Source of the DNA: Sphingobium estronivorans
GTDB lineage: Bacteria; Pseudomonadota; Alphaproteobacteria; Sphingomonadales; Sphingomonadaceae
Assembly: GCF_008692605.1 (NCBI RefSeq)
Contig: NZ_LFCT01000016.1
Coordinates: 1-64,000, forward strand
Reading direction: 5' to 3'
DNA length: 64,000 nucleotides
Part shown: piece after piece, positions 43,786 through 54,060 of the stretch
Layout: each line of letters begins with the position of its first letter
How positions within the stretch are numbered: the first letter of the stretch is position 1
Made by a program: the position numbers and the translations under genes
The notes under the pieces: model-generated
The model's database searches: none
Told to the model about the DNA's origin: nothing
Seen by the model: the letters and a program-made list of their open reading frames with translations, nothing else

Positions 43786-46437
43786 ATGGCGCGAACCATC
43801 GACACATCCACGCAACAAGCCACGCCCATGATGGCGCAATATCTTGCGCTCAAGGCGGAAGCGCAGGATTGCCTTCTCTTCTACCGCATGGGCGATTTTT
43901 TCGAGCTGTTCTTTGAAGATGCGAAGGCAGCCGCGGCAACGCTGGACATCGCGCTCACCAGTCGGGGCGAACATGCCGGCGTGCCGATCCCGATGTGCGG
44001 GGTCCCGGTGCACAGCGCGGAAAACTATCTGGCGCGGCTGATCAAGGCCGGGCACCGCGTCGCCATTGCCGAGCAGACCGAAACCCCCGCCGAAGCCAAG
44101 GCGCGCGGGTCCAAATCGCTCGTCGCCCGCGCCATCGTCCGCTATGTGACGGCGGGCACGCTGACCGAAGAGACGCTGCTCGATTCCCGGCGCGACAATA
44201 TGCTGGTGGCCCTCGCACAGGTCGGGGGTGAGGATGCGGGGGAATATGGCCTTGCCGCCGCCGACATTTCCACCGGCCGGTTCGAGACGCTGACCCTGCG
44301 CGCGGCTGACCTGCCCGCTGAACTCGCCCGGCTGCGTCCCAGCGAGATCGTGCTGCCCGACAGCCTGGACATGGATCTGCCCGACTCCCACCCCTTCGAC
44401 CGCGCCGCCTTTTCCAGCGGCCGCGCCGAAGCGTCGCTGAAGCGCGTTTTCGGCGTCGCCACGCTGGATGGCTTCGGGCAGTTCGGTCGCGCCGAACTGG
44501 CGGCCATGGGCGGACTGCTCAGCTATCTCGACCATGCGGGCAAGGGCACCCTGCCCTTCCTCGCGCCGCCGATGCGCAAGAGCAGCGGCGCGCATGTCGC
44601 CATCGACGCCGCGACGCGCGAGAGCCTGGAAATCACCGCCACGATGAGCGGTTCGCGGCAGGGCAGCCTGCTCGGCGCGGTCGACCGCACCGTCACCGGA
44701 GCGGGCGCGCGATTGCTGGCGCAGGACCTGTCCGCGCCGCTGATGGATCAGGCCGCCATCGAAGCGCGGCTGGGCCTTGTCCAGCTGTTCCACGACGATT
44801 CCATGCTGCGCGATCAATTGCGCGTCGCCCTGCGCGCCTTGCCCGATATCGGGCGCGCGCTGGGCCGCCTCGCCATGGGCCGGGGCAGCCCGCGCGACCT
44901 GGGCCAGCTTCGCGATGGTCTCCACGAAGCGCGCCTGCTGCGCGAGCGGTTGGGGCGCCTGCCGGACCAGCCGCTGCTCCTTGCGCAGTTGCTCCCCGCG
45001 CTCGACGGCCATGGCGCGCTGGTCGATGCCCTCTCCCGCGCCCTTGTCCCCAGCCCGCCGACCGAGACCGCCAGCGGCGGCTATATTGCCGACGGCTATG
45101 ATCCCGCGCTGGACGAGTTGCGGAGACTGGCCGGCGACGGCCGCCGCGCTATCGCCGCGCTGGAGGCCCAATATCGCGAGCAGACCGGCATTGCCGCGCT
45201 CAAGATCCGGCACAATGGCGTGCTTGGCTATCATGTCGAAGTGCCCGCCCGCGCCGCCGACCAGTTGCTGCAGCCCGACAGCGGATTCACCCACCGCCAG
45301 ACTCTGGCCGGCGTGGTCCGCTTCAATTCGGTCGATCTGCACGAACAGGCAAGCCGCGTCACGCAGGCGGGGGCCCATGCGCTCGTCGCCGAAGCCGCGC
45401 ATCTGGAAGACCTGATTGAATCCACCCTGTCCCGCAAGGCGGAGATCGCCCGCGCCGCCGATGCGCTCGCCCGGCTGGACGTCGCGGCGGCACTGGCCGA
45501 ACGCGCCGCCGAAGGCGGATGGCAGCGCCCCCATTTTCTGGCCGATGACGGTGAGGGGCCCTGCCTCGACATCAGCGGCGGCCGCCATCCGGTGGTCGAG
45601 GATGCGCTACGCCGCGAAGGCCAGCCCTTCGTCGCCAATGACTGCCGCCTGGTCGCCAGGGACCGGCTCTGGCTCGTCACCGGCCCCAATATGGGCGGTA
45701 AATCGACCTTCCTGCGTCAGAATGCGATCATCGTCGTCCTCGCCCAGGCGGGCGCCTATGTGCCGGCGGAGGCGGCAACGCTCACGCTGGTCGACCGCCT
45801 GTTCAGCCGCGTCGGCGCGTCGGACAATCTGGCCAAGGGCCGTTCGACCTTCATGGTCGAGATGGTGGAAACCGCGGCGATCCTCGCCCAGGCGACCGAG
45901 CGCAGCTTCGTCATCCTCGACGAGGTCGGGCGCGGCACCTCCACCTATGATGGGCTGGCGCTGGCCTGGGCGGTGGTGGAGGCGGTGCATGAGGTCAATC
46001 GCTGCCGCTGCCTCTTCGCCACCCATTATCATGAACTGACCCGTCTGGCGGAAAGCCTGTCATCGCTCTCGCTCCACCATGTCCGGGCGCGCGAGTGGAA
46101 GGGCGATCTGGTCCTGCTGCACGAGGTCGCGGAGGGACCGGCGGATCGCAGCTACGGTCTGGCCGTGGCGCGGCTGGCCGGGCTTCCGCCAGCGGTGCTC
46201 AAACGGGCGAAGGACGTTCTCGCCCGCCTTGAAGCGGGCAAGGCCAGGACCGGCGGCATTGCGGCGGGACTGGACGACCTGCCCCTTTTCGCCGCCGCCA
46301 CGGCGCCGGTCGAGGAGAAGGTCGATCCGCTGCGCGCCGTGCTGGAGGGCATCGATGCCGACGCGCTCTCGCCCCGGGAGGCACTGGATCAGCTCTATCG
46401 CCTCAAGCAACTGGCAGCAGCCGGTCAGGAAGGCTAA
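43786..46437 (+). CDS. mutS: DNA mismatch repair protein MutS
   Basis: The protein is 883 aa from the ATG at 43786 ([20 protein letters not shown]); an upstream in-frame reading from 43672 is not needed. The mismatch-binding motif [11 protein letters not shown] (Phe-x-Glu) lies near residue 40. The ATPase shows [19 protein letters not shown] (Walker A), [20 protein letters not shown] (Walker B and signature) and LFATHYHEL. It recognises mispairs and small loops and recruits MutL. It is nine bases upstream of glnD, the order also seen in other alphaproteobacteria. Confidence 0.97.
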   Translation: MARTIDTSTQQATPMMAQYLALKAEAQDCLLFYRMGDFFELFFEDAKAAAATLDIALTSRGEHAGVPIPMCGVPVHSAENYLARLIKAGHRVAIAEQTETPAEAKARGSKSLVARAIVRYVTAGTLTEETLLDSRRDNMLVALAQVGGEDAGEYGLAAADISTGRFETLTLRAADLPAELARLRPSEIVLPDSLDMDLPDSHPFDRAAFSSGRAEASLKRVFGVATLDGFGQFGRAELAAMGGLLSYLDHAGKGTLPFLAPPMRKSSGAHVAIDAATRESLEITATMSGSRQGSLLGAVDRTVTGAGARLLAQDLSAPLMDQAAIEARLGLVQLFHDDSMLRDQLRVALRALPDIGRALGRLAMGRGSPRDLGQLRDGLHEARLLRERLGRLPDQPLLLAQLLPALDGHGALVDALSRALVPSPPTETASGGYIADGYDPALDELRRLAGDGRRAIAALEAQYREQTGIAALKIRHNGVLGYHVEVPARAADQLLQPDSGFTHRQTLAGVVRFNSVDLHEQASRVTQAGAHALVAEAAHLEDLIESTLSRKAEIARAADALARLDVAAALAERAAEGGWQRPHFLADDGEGPCLDISGGRHPVVEDALRREGQPFVANDCRLVARDRLWLVTGPNMGGKSTFLRQNAIIVVLAQAGAYVPAEAATLTLVDRLFSRVGASDNLAKGRSTFMVEMVETAAILAQATERSFVILDEVGRGTSTYDGLALAWAVVEAVHEVNRCRCLFATHYHELTRLAESLSSLSLHHVRAREWKGDLVLLHEVAEGPADRSYGLAVARLAGLPPAVLKRAKDVLARLEAGKARTGGIAAGLDDLPLFAAATAPVEEKVDPLRAVLEGIDADALSPREALDQLYRLKQLAAAGQEG

Positions 46438-46446
46438 ATAGATCTC

Positions 46447-49206
46447 ATGGTCATGCAGTTTCCGAAATTGGGGTCCCGACGCGCGATCATCGACCGGCGC
46501 GCCATTTCCGACCGCATCAACGCCCTGGCGCAGGAACATCGGGGCGAACAGATGAAGCTGCGCGGCCTGATCGTGAAAGAATTGAAGATCGCTCTGGACG
46601 CCGGGCGGGACGATGTCGCCCGCCGCCTCGATCAGAAACCGACGCGCGGGCGCGAGGCCGTCACGGCCTTCGCCTTCCTGATCGACCAGATATTGCGGCT
46701 GCTCTACGACGCGACGACGCATCATCTCTACCCGGCGAGCAACCGCAGCACGGGCGAACGGATCGTGCTGATCGCGGTGGGCGGCTATGGCCGGGGCGAG
46801 ATGGCGCCGCACAGCGATGTCGACATCGGCTTCATCACCCCGTGGAAACCGACCGGCTGGACCGAGCAGGTCATTGAATCCATGCTCTATTCCCTGTGGG
46901 ATCTGGGGCTGAAGGTCGGCCACTCCAGCCGTTCCATCGACGAAACCATGCGCATGGCGAAGAGCGACCTCACCGTCCGCACCGCTTTGCTGGAGGCCCG
47001 CTATATCTGGGGCGACCGCGCGCTGTATGAGGAGGTCGCGACCCGCTTCGACGCGGAAGTCATGCAGGGCACCGCCCGCGCCTTCGTCACCGAAAAGCTG
47101 GAGGAGCGCGACGAGCGCCACCGGCGGATGGGCGACAGCCGCTATGTCGTCGAACCCAATGTGAAGGAGGGCAAGGGCGGCCTGCGCGACCTGCACACGC
47201 TGTTCTGGATCGGCAAATATGTGAATCGGGTGAAGTCGGTCGATGAACTGGTCGATGTCGGCCTGCTGACCGAAAGCGAACTGCGCCAGTTCCAGAAGGC
47301 GGAGGATTTCCTCTGGGCGGTGCGCTGCCACCTGCACATGATCACCGGGCGGGCGGAGGACCGGTTGACCTTCGACCTTCAGCTGGAAACCGCCACGCGG
47401 ATGCACTTTACCGGGCGGACCGGGCGGTCGGGGGTGGAGCGCTTCATGCGTTATTATTTCCTGAACGCGAAGACGGTCGGCGACCTCACCGCCGTGTTCC
47501 TGGCGCATCTGGATGACCAGATGGCGGAACGTGGACGGCGTTATATCCCCAGCTTTTTCCGGCGTCCGAAAAAGCTGGACGGTTTCGTGCTGGATCGCGG
47601 ACGGCTGGCGCTGCCCAACGATCATTTCTTTCAGGACGATCCGGTCCGCCTGCTTGAAATCTTCGCGCTGGCCGACAAACATGGCCTCGCCATCCATCCC
47701 AGCGCCATGCGCGCCGCCAGCCGCGACGCCAGCTTGATCAGCACCAGAATACGCCGGGACCCGCGCGCCAACGCCGCCTTCATGGAGGTGTTGACTTCCC
47801 CCCGCGACCCGGAAACGGTGCTGCGCTGGATGAACGAGTCCACGGTGTTCGGCCGCTTCATCCCCGATTTTCGTCGGGTCGTGGCGCAGATGCAGTTCGA
47901 CATGTACCACCATTATACGGTGGACGAGCACACCATCCGCGCCGTCGGCCTGTTGGCGAAGATCGAAAAGGGCGAACTGGAGCAGGACCATCCGCTGTCC
48001 ACCGAGCTGATGGGCAAGATGATCTCCCGCCGCGTCGTCTATGTCGCGGTGTTGCTGCACGACATTGCCAAGGGGCGCGGCGGCGATCACAGTATTTTGG
48101 GCGCGGAGGTGGCGGAATATCTCTGCCCGCGCCTGGGCCTGACGGCGGCGGAAACCGAGACGGTGTCGTGGCTGGTGCTGCATCACCTGCTGATGTCGGC
48201 GACCGCCTTCAAGCGGGATCTGGCCGATTACAAGACCATCCTCGATTTCGTCGACGTGGTGCAGAGTCCGGAACGGCTGCGCCTGCTGCTCTGCCTCACC
48301 GTGGTCGACATCCGCGCCGTGGGGCCGGGCGTGTGGAACAGCTGGAAGCGGCAGTTGCTGGGCGACCTTTATGAAGCGGCGGAAGAGGTGCTGCGCCTCG
48401 GCCACAAGCAGAAGGGCCGCAGCGAGCGCGTCACCGCCAAGCAGCAGGCGCTGCGCCAGGCGTTGAACCTGTCCGATGCGGATTTCGACAAGCTCAGCAA
48501 AAGGCTGCCCGAAAGCTACTGGATCGCGGAGCCGGAGGACATCCTCATCCACAATGCGCAGCATATATTGGAGGCGGGCGATTCCCCGCTCTCCATCGCC
48601 GCGCAATATTATCCGCAGCGCGGCGCGACCCTGGTCACTGTCTATGCCGCCGATCATCCGGGGCTGTTCTACCGGGTCGCGGGCGCCATCCATCTGGCGG
48701 GCGCCAACATCATCGACGCGCGCATCCACACCACGCGCGACGGCGTGGCGATCGACAATTTCCTGGTGCAGGATCCGCTGGGCGGCGCCTTCCACAGTTC
48801 CGACCAGCTCGCCCGCATCCGCAAGTCGATCCAGGATTCGCTGGCGAACCGCCACCGCATGATCACCAAGCTGGAAGCGCGCCCCCTGCCCCGGACCCGC
48901 GCCGAAGCCTTCCGCATCGAACCCAATGTGCTGATCGACAACAAGGCGTCGAACCGCTTCACCGTGATCGAGGTCAATGCGCGGGACCGCCCGGCGTTGC
49001 TGTTCAGCCTGGCCAACGCCCTGTTCCAGTCGAAGGTCACGATGCACAGCGCGCATGTCGCCACCTATGGCGAACGGGCGGTGGATACTTTCTACGTGAC
49101 CGACCTGTTGGGCGGGAAGATCGAAAGCAAGGGGCGGTTGCAAACGCTGGAGCGGCGGCTGCTGGAGGCGGCCGGCGGTGAAGGGGCGGATCTGGAGCGG
49201 GCTTAG
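46447..49206 (+). CDS. glnD: Bifunctional PII uridylyltransferase/uridylyl-removing enzyme
   Basis: The protein is 919 aa. It has an N-terminal nucleotidyltransferase domain with VGGYGRGEMAPHSDVDIGFI (GG...DxD), an HD domain for uridylyl removal with LLHDIAKGRGGDHSILGAEV, and two C-terminal ACT domains (VTVYAADHPGLFYRVAGAIH and VIEVNARDRPALLFSLANAL) that sense glutamine. It modifies PII protein according to nitrogen status. The stop codon TAG is formed at an IS630 insertion: the TA is the target duplication and the G is the first base of the element. The uninterrupted gene would also have ended in TAG, so the protein is unchanged. Confidence 0.96.
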   Translation: MVMQFPKLGSRRAIIDRRAISDRINALAQEHRGEQMKLRGLIVKELKIALDAGRDDVARRLDQKPTRGREAVTAFAFLIDQILRLLYDATTHHLYPASNRSTGERIVLIAVGGYGRGEMAPHSDVDIGFITPWKPTGWTEQVIESMLYSLWDLGLKVGHSSRSIDETMRMAKSDLTVRTALLEARYIWGDRALYEEVATRFDAEVMQGTARAFVTEKLEERDERHRRMGDSRYVVEPNVKEGKGGLRDLHTLFWIGKYVNRVKSVDELVDVGLLTESELRQFQKAEDFLWAVRCHLHMITGRAEDRLTFDLQLETATRMHFTGRTGRSGVERFMRYYFLNAKTVGDLTAVFLAHLDDQMAERGRRYIPSFFRRPKKLDGFVLDRGRLALPNDHFFQDDPVRLLEIFALADKHGLAIHPSAMRAASRDASLISTRIRRDPRANAAFMEVLTSPRDPETVLRWMNESTVFGRFIPDFRRVVAQMQFDMYHHYTVDEHTIRAVGLLAKIEKGELEQDHPLSTELMGKMISRRVVYVAVLLHDIAKGRGGDHSILGAEVAEYLCPRLGLTAAETETVSWLVLHHLLMSATAFKRDLADYKTILDFVDVVQSPERLRLLLCLTVVDIRAVGPGVWNSWKRQLLGDLYEAAEEVLRLGHKQKGRSERVTAKQQALRQALNLSDADFDKLSKRLPESYWIAEPEDILIHNAQHILEAGDSPLSIAAQYYPQRGATLVTVYAADHPGLFYRVAGAIHLAGANIIDARIHTTRDGVAIDNFLVQDPLGGAFHSSDQLARIRKSIQDSLANRHRMITKLEARPLPRTRAEAFRIEPNVLIDNKASNRFTVIEVNARDRPALLFSLANALFQSKVTMHSAHVATYGERAVDTFYVTDLLGGKIESKGRLQTLERRLLEAAGGEGADLERA

Positions 49207-49218
49207 AGCGGTTTCCAC

Positions 49219-49821
49219 TCATTCCGGTTCATAACCGCACGATTTGAAGTAATTGGCGGATTCGTCGGGCTGGAAGATATCGACGAGCTTTCCGATCAGA
49301 CCCCAAAGCCCGCTAACGGTTCGCTCGCCTGCTTTGCGCAGCATTGCCTTCAGCCGGGAAAACGCCTTCTCGATTGGGTTGAAGTCCGGGCTGTAGGGTG
49401 GAAGGAAGCGCAGGGTTGCACCTGCGCCCTCGATGAGCAGTTGGACCGCCGGGCGCTTGTGGCTCGACAGGTTGTCCATGATGACGATGTCGCCCGGTCG
49501 CAGTTCTGGCACAAGCACTTGAGCTACGTAGGCTTCGAACCAGTCGCCGTTGATCGGGCCGTCGAGCACCATCGGCGCAATCATGCCGGTCATGCGCAGG
49601 CCGGCTACCAGCGTGGTCGTCTTGCGATGACCATGCGGGAAGCCCATCCGCAGACGCTCGCCTTTGGCACAGCGGCCATGGCTGCGGGTCATATTGGTCG
49701 CCGTCCAGGTCTCGTCGATGAAGACCAGGCGTTCTGGTTCCAGATCGAGCTGACCGTCGAACCAGTCGCGACGCTGCTTCAGGACGTCGGGACGGTCCTG
49801 CTCGATCGCGTGCCCGGTCTT
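49219..49821 (-). CDS. IS630 transposase, second frame (DDE catalytic part)
   Basis: Open from the A7 run (49820-49826) to the stop at 49219; an internal ATG at 49692 is unlikely to be used. The DDE catalytic triad is visible: [14 protein letters not shown] (first Asp), [13 protein letters not shown] (second Asp) and [13 protein letters not shown] (Glu). Together with the first frame this makes a standard-length IS630 transposase. The element is complete (both inverted repeats intact), so it may still be mobile if the frameshift works. Confidence 0.88.
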   Translation of the reverse strand, partial: KTGHAIEQDRPDVLKQRRDWFDGQLDLEPERLVFIDETWTATNMTRSHGRCAKGERLRMGFPHGHRKTTTLVAGLRMTGMIAPMVLDGPINGDWFEAYVAQVLVPELRPGDIVIMDNLSSHKRPAVQLLIEGAGATLRFLPPYSPDFNPIEKAFSRLKAMLRKAGERTVSGLWGLIGKLVDIFQPDESANYFKSCGYEPE

Positions 49822-50165
49822 TTTTTCCGCGTGATGCCATGGCGCACGAAAAAGCGATGCAGCGTGCCGATCCCGACCGGGGCGCCCCGATCGATCAACC
49901 GAGCCTGCACTTCGACAAGGGTCATGTCGCCCTGTTCGGCAAGCAGTTCACGGATGAAGCCGCCATGCGCCTCGATCCTGGCCGAATGCCGATCTCCGCC
50001 GCGTGGCTTGGCGACAGCCTCACCATGTTCCAGCGCGCGTTGCCGCCAGCGGATCGCGCTCGATGCGCTGACACCAAACCGGTCAGCGGCAGCACGACAA
50101 CTCAAACCCCCATCAATCGCAGCAATGACCCTGTCCCGCAGGTCTTGTGAAAGCGTTCGTGCCAT
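49779..50165 (-). CDS. IS630 transposase, first frame (helix-turn-helix part)
   Basis: A 128-aa frame: [20 protein letters not shown], then the helix-turn-helix [20 protein letters not shown] and the linker [20 protein letters not shown]. It ends shortly after an A7 run on the coding strand (49820-49826). A -1 shift at the run would join codon 115 or so to the second frame and give a complete ~315-aa transposase; read without a shift it yields only the DNA-binding part. IS630 members are known to use such slippage. Terminal-repeat binding is the expected role of this part. Confidence 0.88.
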   Translation of the reverse strand: MARTLSQDLRDRVIAAIDGGLSCRAAADRFGVSASSAIRWRQRALEHGEAVAKPRGGDRHSARIEAHGGFIRELLAEQGDMTLVEVQARLIDRGAPVGIGTLHRFFVRHGITRKKRPGTRSSRTVPTS

Positions 50166-50264
50166 CCATGCTGGCCTCCTGCAACCAGCAGACAGCGTGA
50201 ATCACATCAGCGCAGCAAAGGGAACCCCTACTGATTCAGTTCGTGTGGAAACCGCTCTAGTGAG

Positions 50265-50765
50265 CTACACAATCTCCATGAGATCGCCCGGCATCAGCAA
50301 CGGCAACAGGCGGAGCATGTCCGTTCGCTCGACCGCGACGCAGCCGGCAGTGGGTCGCCCTTCCGACAGGTGGAAGAAGATCGCGCTCCCCTGTCCCGGC
50401 GCCGGCGGTGCGTCATTATGCCCCAGCACCACGATCACGTCGTAGGCGTCGTCGTCGCGCATCAGATTTTCCGCCGAGAAAGCGCGCGGCAGATGGACCG
50501 GCCGGTTATAGGCGGGATCGGCCGGATCGTCGGACCAGCCATCCCCTGCCCGCACCCAGCGCCAGGGCAGACCGATGCCGGTCGTCTCCACCTTGCCCGG
50601 CCGCAACAGCACGCCCCGGATCGGCCATAGCCCCAGGGGCGTGCAGCCGTCGCCTTCCCGCTTGTCCGCCGCCGCGCAGGCGCCGCCGCGCCCGATGGTG
50701 CAGGGCATGTCGACGGCACCGAAGGACAGGCGCCCCGCGCCGGTATCGACGCGGATGACGCTCAC
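50265..50765 (-). CDS. L,D-transpeptidase-family protein (YkuD-like)
   Basis: The protein is 166 aa. The catalytic region is [20 protein letters not shown], the H-x(8-14)-SxGC-type motif with nucleophilic Cys; the upstream conserved His-Asn is in [24 protein letters not shown] is the family's conserved TPxG segment. These enzymes make 3-3 crosslinks in peptidoglycan or attach proteins to it; short forms without a clear signal peptide, like this one, belong to a poorly studied group. It overlaps the ribA start region by four bases (ATGA), so they are co-translated. It is separated from the IS element by only a few bases. Confidence 0.82.
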   Translation of the reverse strand: MSVIRVDTGAGRLSFGAVDMPCTIGRGGACAAADKREGDGCTPLGLWPIRGVLLRPGKVETTGIGLPWRWVRAGDGWSDDPADPAYNRPVHLPRAFSAENLMRDDDAYDVIVVLGHNDAPPAPGQGSAIFFHLSEGRPTAGCVAVERTDMLRLLPLLMPGDLMEIV

Positions 50766-51820
50766 AGCTGATGCCCGGTCCGGTCGCGCTTGGTCGCCAG
50801 ATAGCGTTCATTGTGCGGATTGGCGGGCAGGATGATCGGCAGGCGCTCCGCCACCTTGATGCCCGCCGCCTCCAGCCCTGCCACCTTGTTGGGATTGTTG
50901 GTCAGCAGCCGCACCTCGCCCACGCCGAGCAGGTCCAGCATCCGCGCCGCGACGGAGAAATCGCGGGCGTCGATAGCAAAGCCCAGCCGCACATTGGCGT
51001 CGACCGTATCGAAACCCTGATCCTGCAAGGCATAGGCCCGCAGCTTGTTGACGAGACCAATGCCCCGCCCCTCCTGCCGCAGATAGAGGAGAATGCCCCA
51101 TGTCGAGTCCGCGATCTGGTGCAGCGCCTCATGCAATTGCGGGCCGCAATCGCATTTCAGCGACCCCAGGACATCGCCGGTCAGGCATTCGCTGTGCAGC
51201 CGGATCACCGGCGGCGAGGAATCGCGTTGGCCGATAATCAGCGCGACATGCTCGCGCGGTTCGTCGGGGCTGCGGAAAGCGACGATTTCCGCCGTTTCGC
51301 TGGCGGACACCGGCAGCCGCGCCCGCGTCGCGATGTCGAGGTGCACGGCGTCGTCATAGGCGTCGATGTCAGCGGCGCTGACCTCCGCCTCGCTCTCACC
51401 CGTCGCCTTCGCGAAAAAGGCCGGCAATATGCCCGCCAGCCGTGCCAGCCGCAGCGCCGCCTTGGCCGCCACCGGCGCGGTCAACGGCTTGGCGGCGAAC
51501 GGTCCCTTGAGCGGCGAGGCCAGATCCAGCACCGGGTCGGACATCGCCGTCGCCACATCCACGTCTATCCACGGCGCCCGCGCCACCAGCACCGGCATGT
51601 CGGGATCGGCCGCCGCGATCTGGTTGGCGAGCTTCAGCGTCTGCGCCCGCGCGGCGGAGATCAGGATATCGGCCTCCCCCGCTGGGTCGAAAGCGCGCAG
51701 CGTCACCGCATCCGCGCCCTCCACCGCCATCAGGCGCAGCGCGCCGTCATCGGCGCGGACAGTCACCGCCCAGCCGCGACGCAGCGCATCGATGGCGCGC
51801 GCTGCTTCCCGCGCGCTCAT
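50762..51820 (-). CDS. ribA: GTP cyclohydrolase II
   Basis: The protein is 352 aa. The C-terminal two-thirds is RibA: zinc ligands in [20 protein letters not shown], the catalytic [20 protein letters not shown], and [20 protein letters not shown]. The N-terminal ~130 residues align only loosely with a DHBP-synthase (RibB) domain and look degenerate, which I know as common in alphaproteobacteria. It opens the GTP ring in the first step of riboflavin synthesis. The start and the upstream xthA stop overlap by one base (TGATG-type). Riboflavin also supplies the F420 and flavin genes in this window, but no direct link is shown. Confidence 0.93.
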   Translation of the reverse strand: MSAREAARAIDALRRGWAVTVRADDGALRLMAVEGADAVTLRAFDPAGEADILISAARAQTLKLANQIAAADPDMPVLVARAPWIDVDVATAMSDPVLDLASPLKGPFAAKPLTAPVAAKAALRLARLAGILPAFFAKATGESEAEVSAADIDAYDDAVHLDIATRARLPVSASETAEIVAFRSPDEPREHVALIIGQRDSSPPVIRLHSECLTGDVLGSLKCDCGPQLHEALHQIADSTWGILLYLRQEGRGIGLVNKLRAYALQDQGFDTVDANVRLGFAIDARDFSVAARMLDLLGVGEVRLLTNNPNKVAGLEAAGIKVAERLPIILPANPHNERYLATKRDRTGHQL

Positions 51821-52617
51821 CAGAAAGCGAATTCCGTGATGATCGGAATATGGTCGGACGGCTTGCCCCAGCTGCGCGCGGGTTCAACCGCGCGATGGCG
51901 GAGCGCCTTGTCCGCTACATCCTTTGTCATCCACATATGGTCGAGCCGCCGTCCCCGATCCGATTCCGCCCAGTCACGGGCACGATAGCTCCACCAGGTG
52001 TAAAGCCGCTGCGGCGCGGGATAAAAATGCCGGCCGATATCGACCCAATCGTTGGACGCCTGCAACCGCGCCAATATCTCGCATTCGATCGGCGTATGGC
52101 TGACGACGTTCAGCAGTTGCTTGTGGCTCCATACATCGCATTCCATCGGCGCGATGTTGAAGTCGCCGGTGAGGATTGTCGGCTTGTCTTCCAGCCCGGA
52201 GGACCATTCGATCATCCGCTCCAGAAAGTCCAGCTTCTGGCCGAATTTCGGATTGACCTCCCGGTCGGCCACGTCGCCGCCCGCAGGCACATAGACATTC
52301 TCGATCCGCACGCCATTATCCAGCCGGACACCAACATGGCGCGCCTCGCCATTGGCCTGCCAGTCGAGGCGGGCGTCCTCATGGATCGGCACTCTGGACA
52401 TGATCGCCACACCATGGTGCATCCGCTGACCGTTCAACACCTGATGGACGTAACCCAGCTGTCGGAACATGTCCGTGGGGAAAATCTCGTTCACGACCTT
52501 CGTTTCCTGAAGGCAGAGAATATCGGGCGCCTCCTCCTTCAGAAACCGCTCGACAATATCGAGCCGCGCCCGAACGCTGTTGATATTCCACGATGCAATG
52601 CTGAGTGTCTGAGACAT
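51820..52617 (-). CDS. xthA: Exodeoxyribonuclease III (AP endonuclease)
   Basis: The protein is 265 aa, normal family length. Motifs: [17 protein letters not shown] (first strand, metal Asn), [10 protein letters not shown] (Glu metal ligand), [15 protein letters not shown] (D-x-N) and the C-terminal RLDHMWMTK and [13 protein letters not shown] (catalytic His). It cuts at abasic sites and degrades DNA 3' to 5'. It is the first gene of the xthA-ribA-ldt unit. 260 bases separate it from lolA, including a terminator, so it probably has its own promoter there. Confidence 0.95.
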   Translation of the reverse strand: MSQTLSIASWNINSVRARLDIVERFLKEEAPDILCLQETKVVNEIFPTDMFRQLGYVHQVLNGQRMHHGVAIMSRVPIHEDARLDWQANGEARHVGVRLDNGVRIENVYVPAGGDVADREVNPKFGQKLDFLERMIEWSSGLEDKPTILTGDFNIAPMECDVWSHKQLLNVVSHTPIECEILARLQASNDWVDIGRHFYPAPQRLYTWWSYRARDWAESDRGRRLDHMWMTKDVADKALRHRAVEPARSWGKPSDHIPIITEFAF

Positions 52618-52680
52618 GCTGATCCACTAGGGGCGTCAGCCGTCATGTGCAAGGGCGGCCCGCTCTCGACCGGATAAGTA

Positions 52681-52714
52681 AGACCCCCGCTCCGGGGGCG
52701 TGGAACGGGGGTCT
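52681..52714 (-). terminator. Intrinsic terminator downstream of lolA
   Basis: On the minus strand AGACCCCC pairs with GGGGGTCT; the inner part can also fold as CCCCCG/CGGGGG. A TTACTT stretch follows. It lies 160 bases after the lolA stop and before the xthA start, so it ends the lolA message. Confidence 0.65.
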
Positions 52715-52877
52715 CGATCGCGCCCTTGAAGCGCTTTGCGACAGAAGCGAGGGTCCGGGTAACAGGGGGGAAATCCCGGTCGCGCCTCGTGCCGTGGAGT
52801 CCTTTCTAGGGGTCGGGATATGAGCCTCAGATGAACGGAAACGAAATCCTGTCGATCCGTCGCGAACGCGGCCCGCT

Positions 52878-53516
52878 TCACCCGCCGGCGGCGCGTCCCT
52901 TGGGCCGTGGATCGACCCAGCGGAAGGCGGAATCGGCCACGGGCACGCCGTAACGCTGGTTGCTGAGTTTCACCGCCGTCCGGTTGTTCTGCGCATCGAG
53001 CGCCACCCAGCCGTAAAGCTGCAATCCCGCGGGGCTGGAGGCGTCGCGTTTGAAGATCATGGTGATCGTGCCATATTCGGGCCGCTTGGGATCGCGGGCC
53101 TGCACGGACAGCACGGTGGGATCGCCGGTCTGGATCACCTTGCCGAATTTGGACAGGTCCTTGCTGGGATCGATCAGGGCGCCCAGCGGCGAATTGCCGA
53201 TCGGCCAGCGCTGCACCTGCCGCACTTCATAATCGATCATGGTCAGCGCCTTGCCGTCGCCCACGATCAGCAGCGGCACGCCCTTTTGATATTGGAAGCG
53301 GATTTTGCCCGGCTGCTTGATGGTGAGCTGCCCCGTCAGCGTCTGGCCGTTGCGGTCGGTCTGGGCGAAATCCGCGGTCATGGTCGTCACCGCGCGTATA
53401 TAGGCATTGACCCTGGACAGGTCGGACGGGTCCGCCTGTGCCGCGGCGGGCAACATCGGCACCACGAAAGGCACAGCGGCCAGCGTCAGGGCGAGGGGCG
53501 CAAGGATGCGCTTCAT
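52878..53516 (-). CDS. lolA: Outer-membrane lipoprotein carrier LolA
   Basis: The protein is 212 aa with a signal peptide (MKRILAPLALTLAAVPFV..., cleaved near PAAAQA). The LolA fold is seen as VTTMTADFAQTDRNGQTLTG, KQPGKIRFQYQKGVPLLIVG and RQVQRWPIGNSPLGALIDPS, followed by TITMIFKRDASSPAGLQLYG. It ferries lipoproteins through the periplasm from LolCDE to the outer membrane. It lies downstream of ftsK in the same direction, an order I know from other sphingomonads, but a 544-base gap containing a candidate small RNA separates them. Confidence 0.9.
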   Translation of the reverse strand: MKRILAPLALTLAAVPFVVPMLPAAAQADPSDLSRVNAYIRAVTTMTADFAQTDRNGQTLTGQLTIKQPGKIRFQYQKGVPLLIVGDGKALTMIDYEVRQVQRWPIGNSPLGALIDPSKDLSKFGKVIQTGDPTVLSVQARDPKRPEYGTITMIFKRDASSPAGLQLYGWVALDAQNNRTAVKLSNQRYGVPVADSAFRWVDPRPKGRAAGG

Positions 53517-53779
53517 GCAATCATCTCCGGTTGTTCAGGATGAGAAGCCTAGGTGGCAGGGCTTGAACCCGCTGTGAACCCACTCGTTCCATGAAAGCAA
53601 CGGTCGCGCTCCCCTGTCGAAGAAGGGGACCGCTGAAACGGAAAGGGGGAGAGCGGCCATGGGCCGCTCAATCCCCCTGCGCTTCCGCTTCGCCAGTGCC
53701 GGTTTTTCCGGCGGCCCCTCTCCCAAATTATTTTTTAGGCGCTGCGGTAAGCGGCCCCTGCTTAGACCGGCGCGGCGAC

Positions 53780-53807
53780 AAAAAAAAGGCTGATCCGAAG
53801 ACCAGCC
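53780..53807 (-). terminator. Terminator of candidate small RNA copy 1
   Basis: Minus-strand stem GGCTGGTC / GATCAGCC (8 bp with one G-U pair), a UUCG tetraloop, and a run of eight T. This is a textbook intrinsic terminator. Confidence 0.85.
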
Positions 53808-53898
53808 GAAAGTTTTTAGGAGAGGATGCCTGAAAGGCAGGGCCTTCTTCGGTGAAAATGCATTTCGCCGCAAATGCGAAGAACCTCATTGCGATTGC
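53780..53898 (-). ncRNA. Candidate small RNA with anti-Shine-Dalgarno block, copy 1
   Basis: On the minus strand: a conserved block GATTGC/GCAATC, then a CGCATTTGCG dyad 22 bases away, a variable middle, then the invariant GGCATCCTCTCCTAAAA, and an intrinsic terminator (53780-53807: GGCTGGTC, UUCG loop, GATCAGCC, then eight T). A sibling occurs at 60617-60734 with the same spacing over about 80 bases without a gap. The block is complementary to Shine-Dalgarno sequences. The 5' end is not known; the upstream dyad could be promoter or operator. No conserved stop codon precedes the terminator, so a protein is less likely. Confidence 0.6.
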
Positions 53899-54060
53899 AT
53901 GAAACGCAATCAGGCCCGGAAATCAGGCATTTCTTGGGCCTTGCGATCCCTTTGCCGTGTCGCAACGGCCGGGATCAGCTCGGCCAAATCCCGTTGCACA
54001 GCGCAATGGGTCGTGACTTTTTCGCATCATCCCAAATGAAATCTCTGCGTGCCGATGGAC

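Larger units (their letters stand above)
49204..50259 (-). mobile_element. IS630-family insertion sequence
   Basis: The element body is 49206-50257, flanked by TA on both sides (49204-49205 and 50258-50259), the target preference of IS630/Tc1-mariner elements. The 13-bp terminal inverted repeats are perfect: GAGCGGTTTCCAC at the left and its reverse complement at the right. Inside is one transposase gene on the minus strand split into two frames. The insertion lies in the TAG stop codon of glnD. Confidence 0.93.
53517..54060. other. Intergenic region between ftsK and lolA with candidate small RNA
   Basis: This 544-base gap contains, from left to right, a strong GC hairpin (about 53645-53676, GAGCGGCCAT...), the terminator and conserved block of the candidate small RNA (53780-53898), and an untranslated stretch beside the ftsK stop. 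The GC hairpin lacks a T-run. A 112-codon minus-strand frame across the region has no start signal. Confidence 0.6.

Noticed and set aside
43684-45588. Minus-strand open frame of 634 codons
   Set aside because: Antisense to mutS, without start signal or motifs.
46060-49218. Minus-strand open frame of 1052 codons
   Set aside because: Fully antisense to mutS and glnD, whose domains are intact. Long antisense frames are usual in high-GC genes; no ribosome site and no family motifs.
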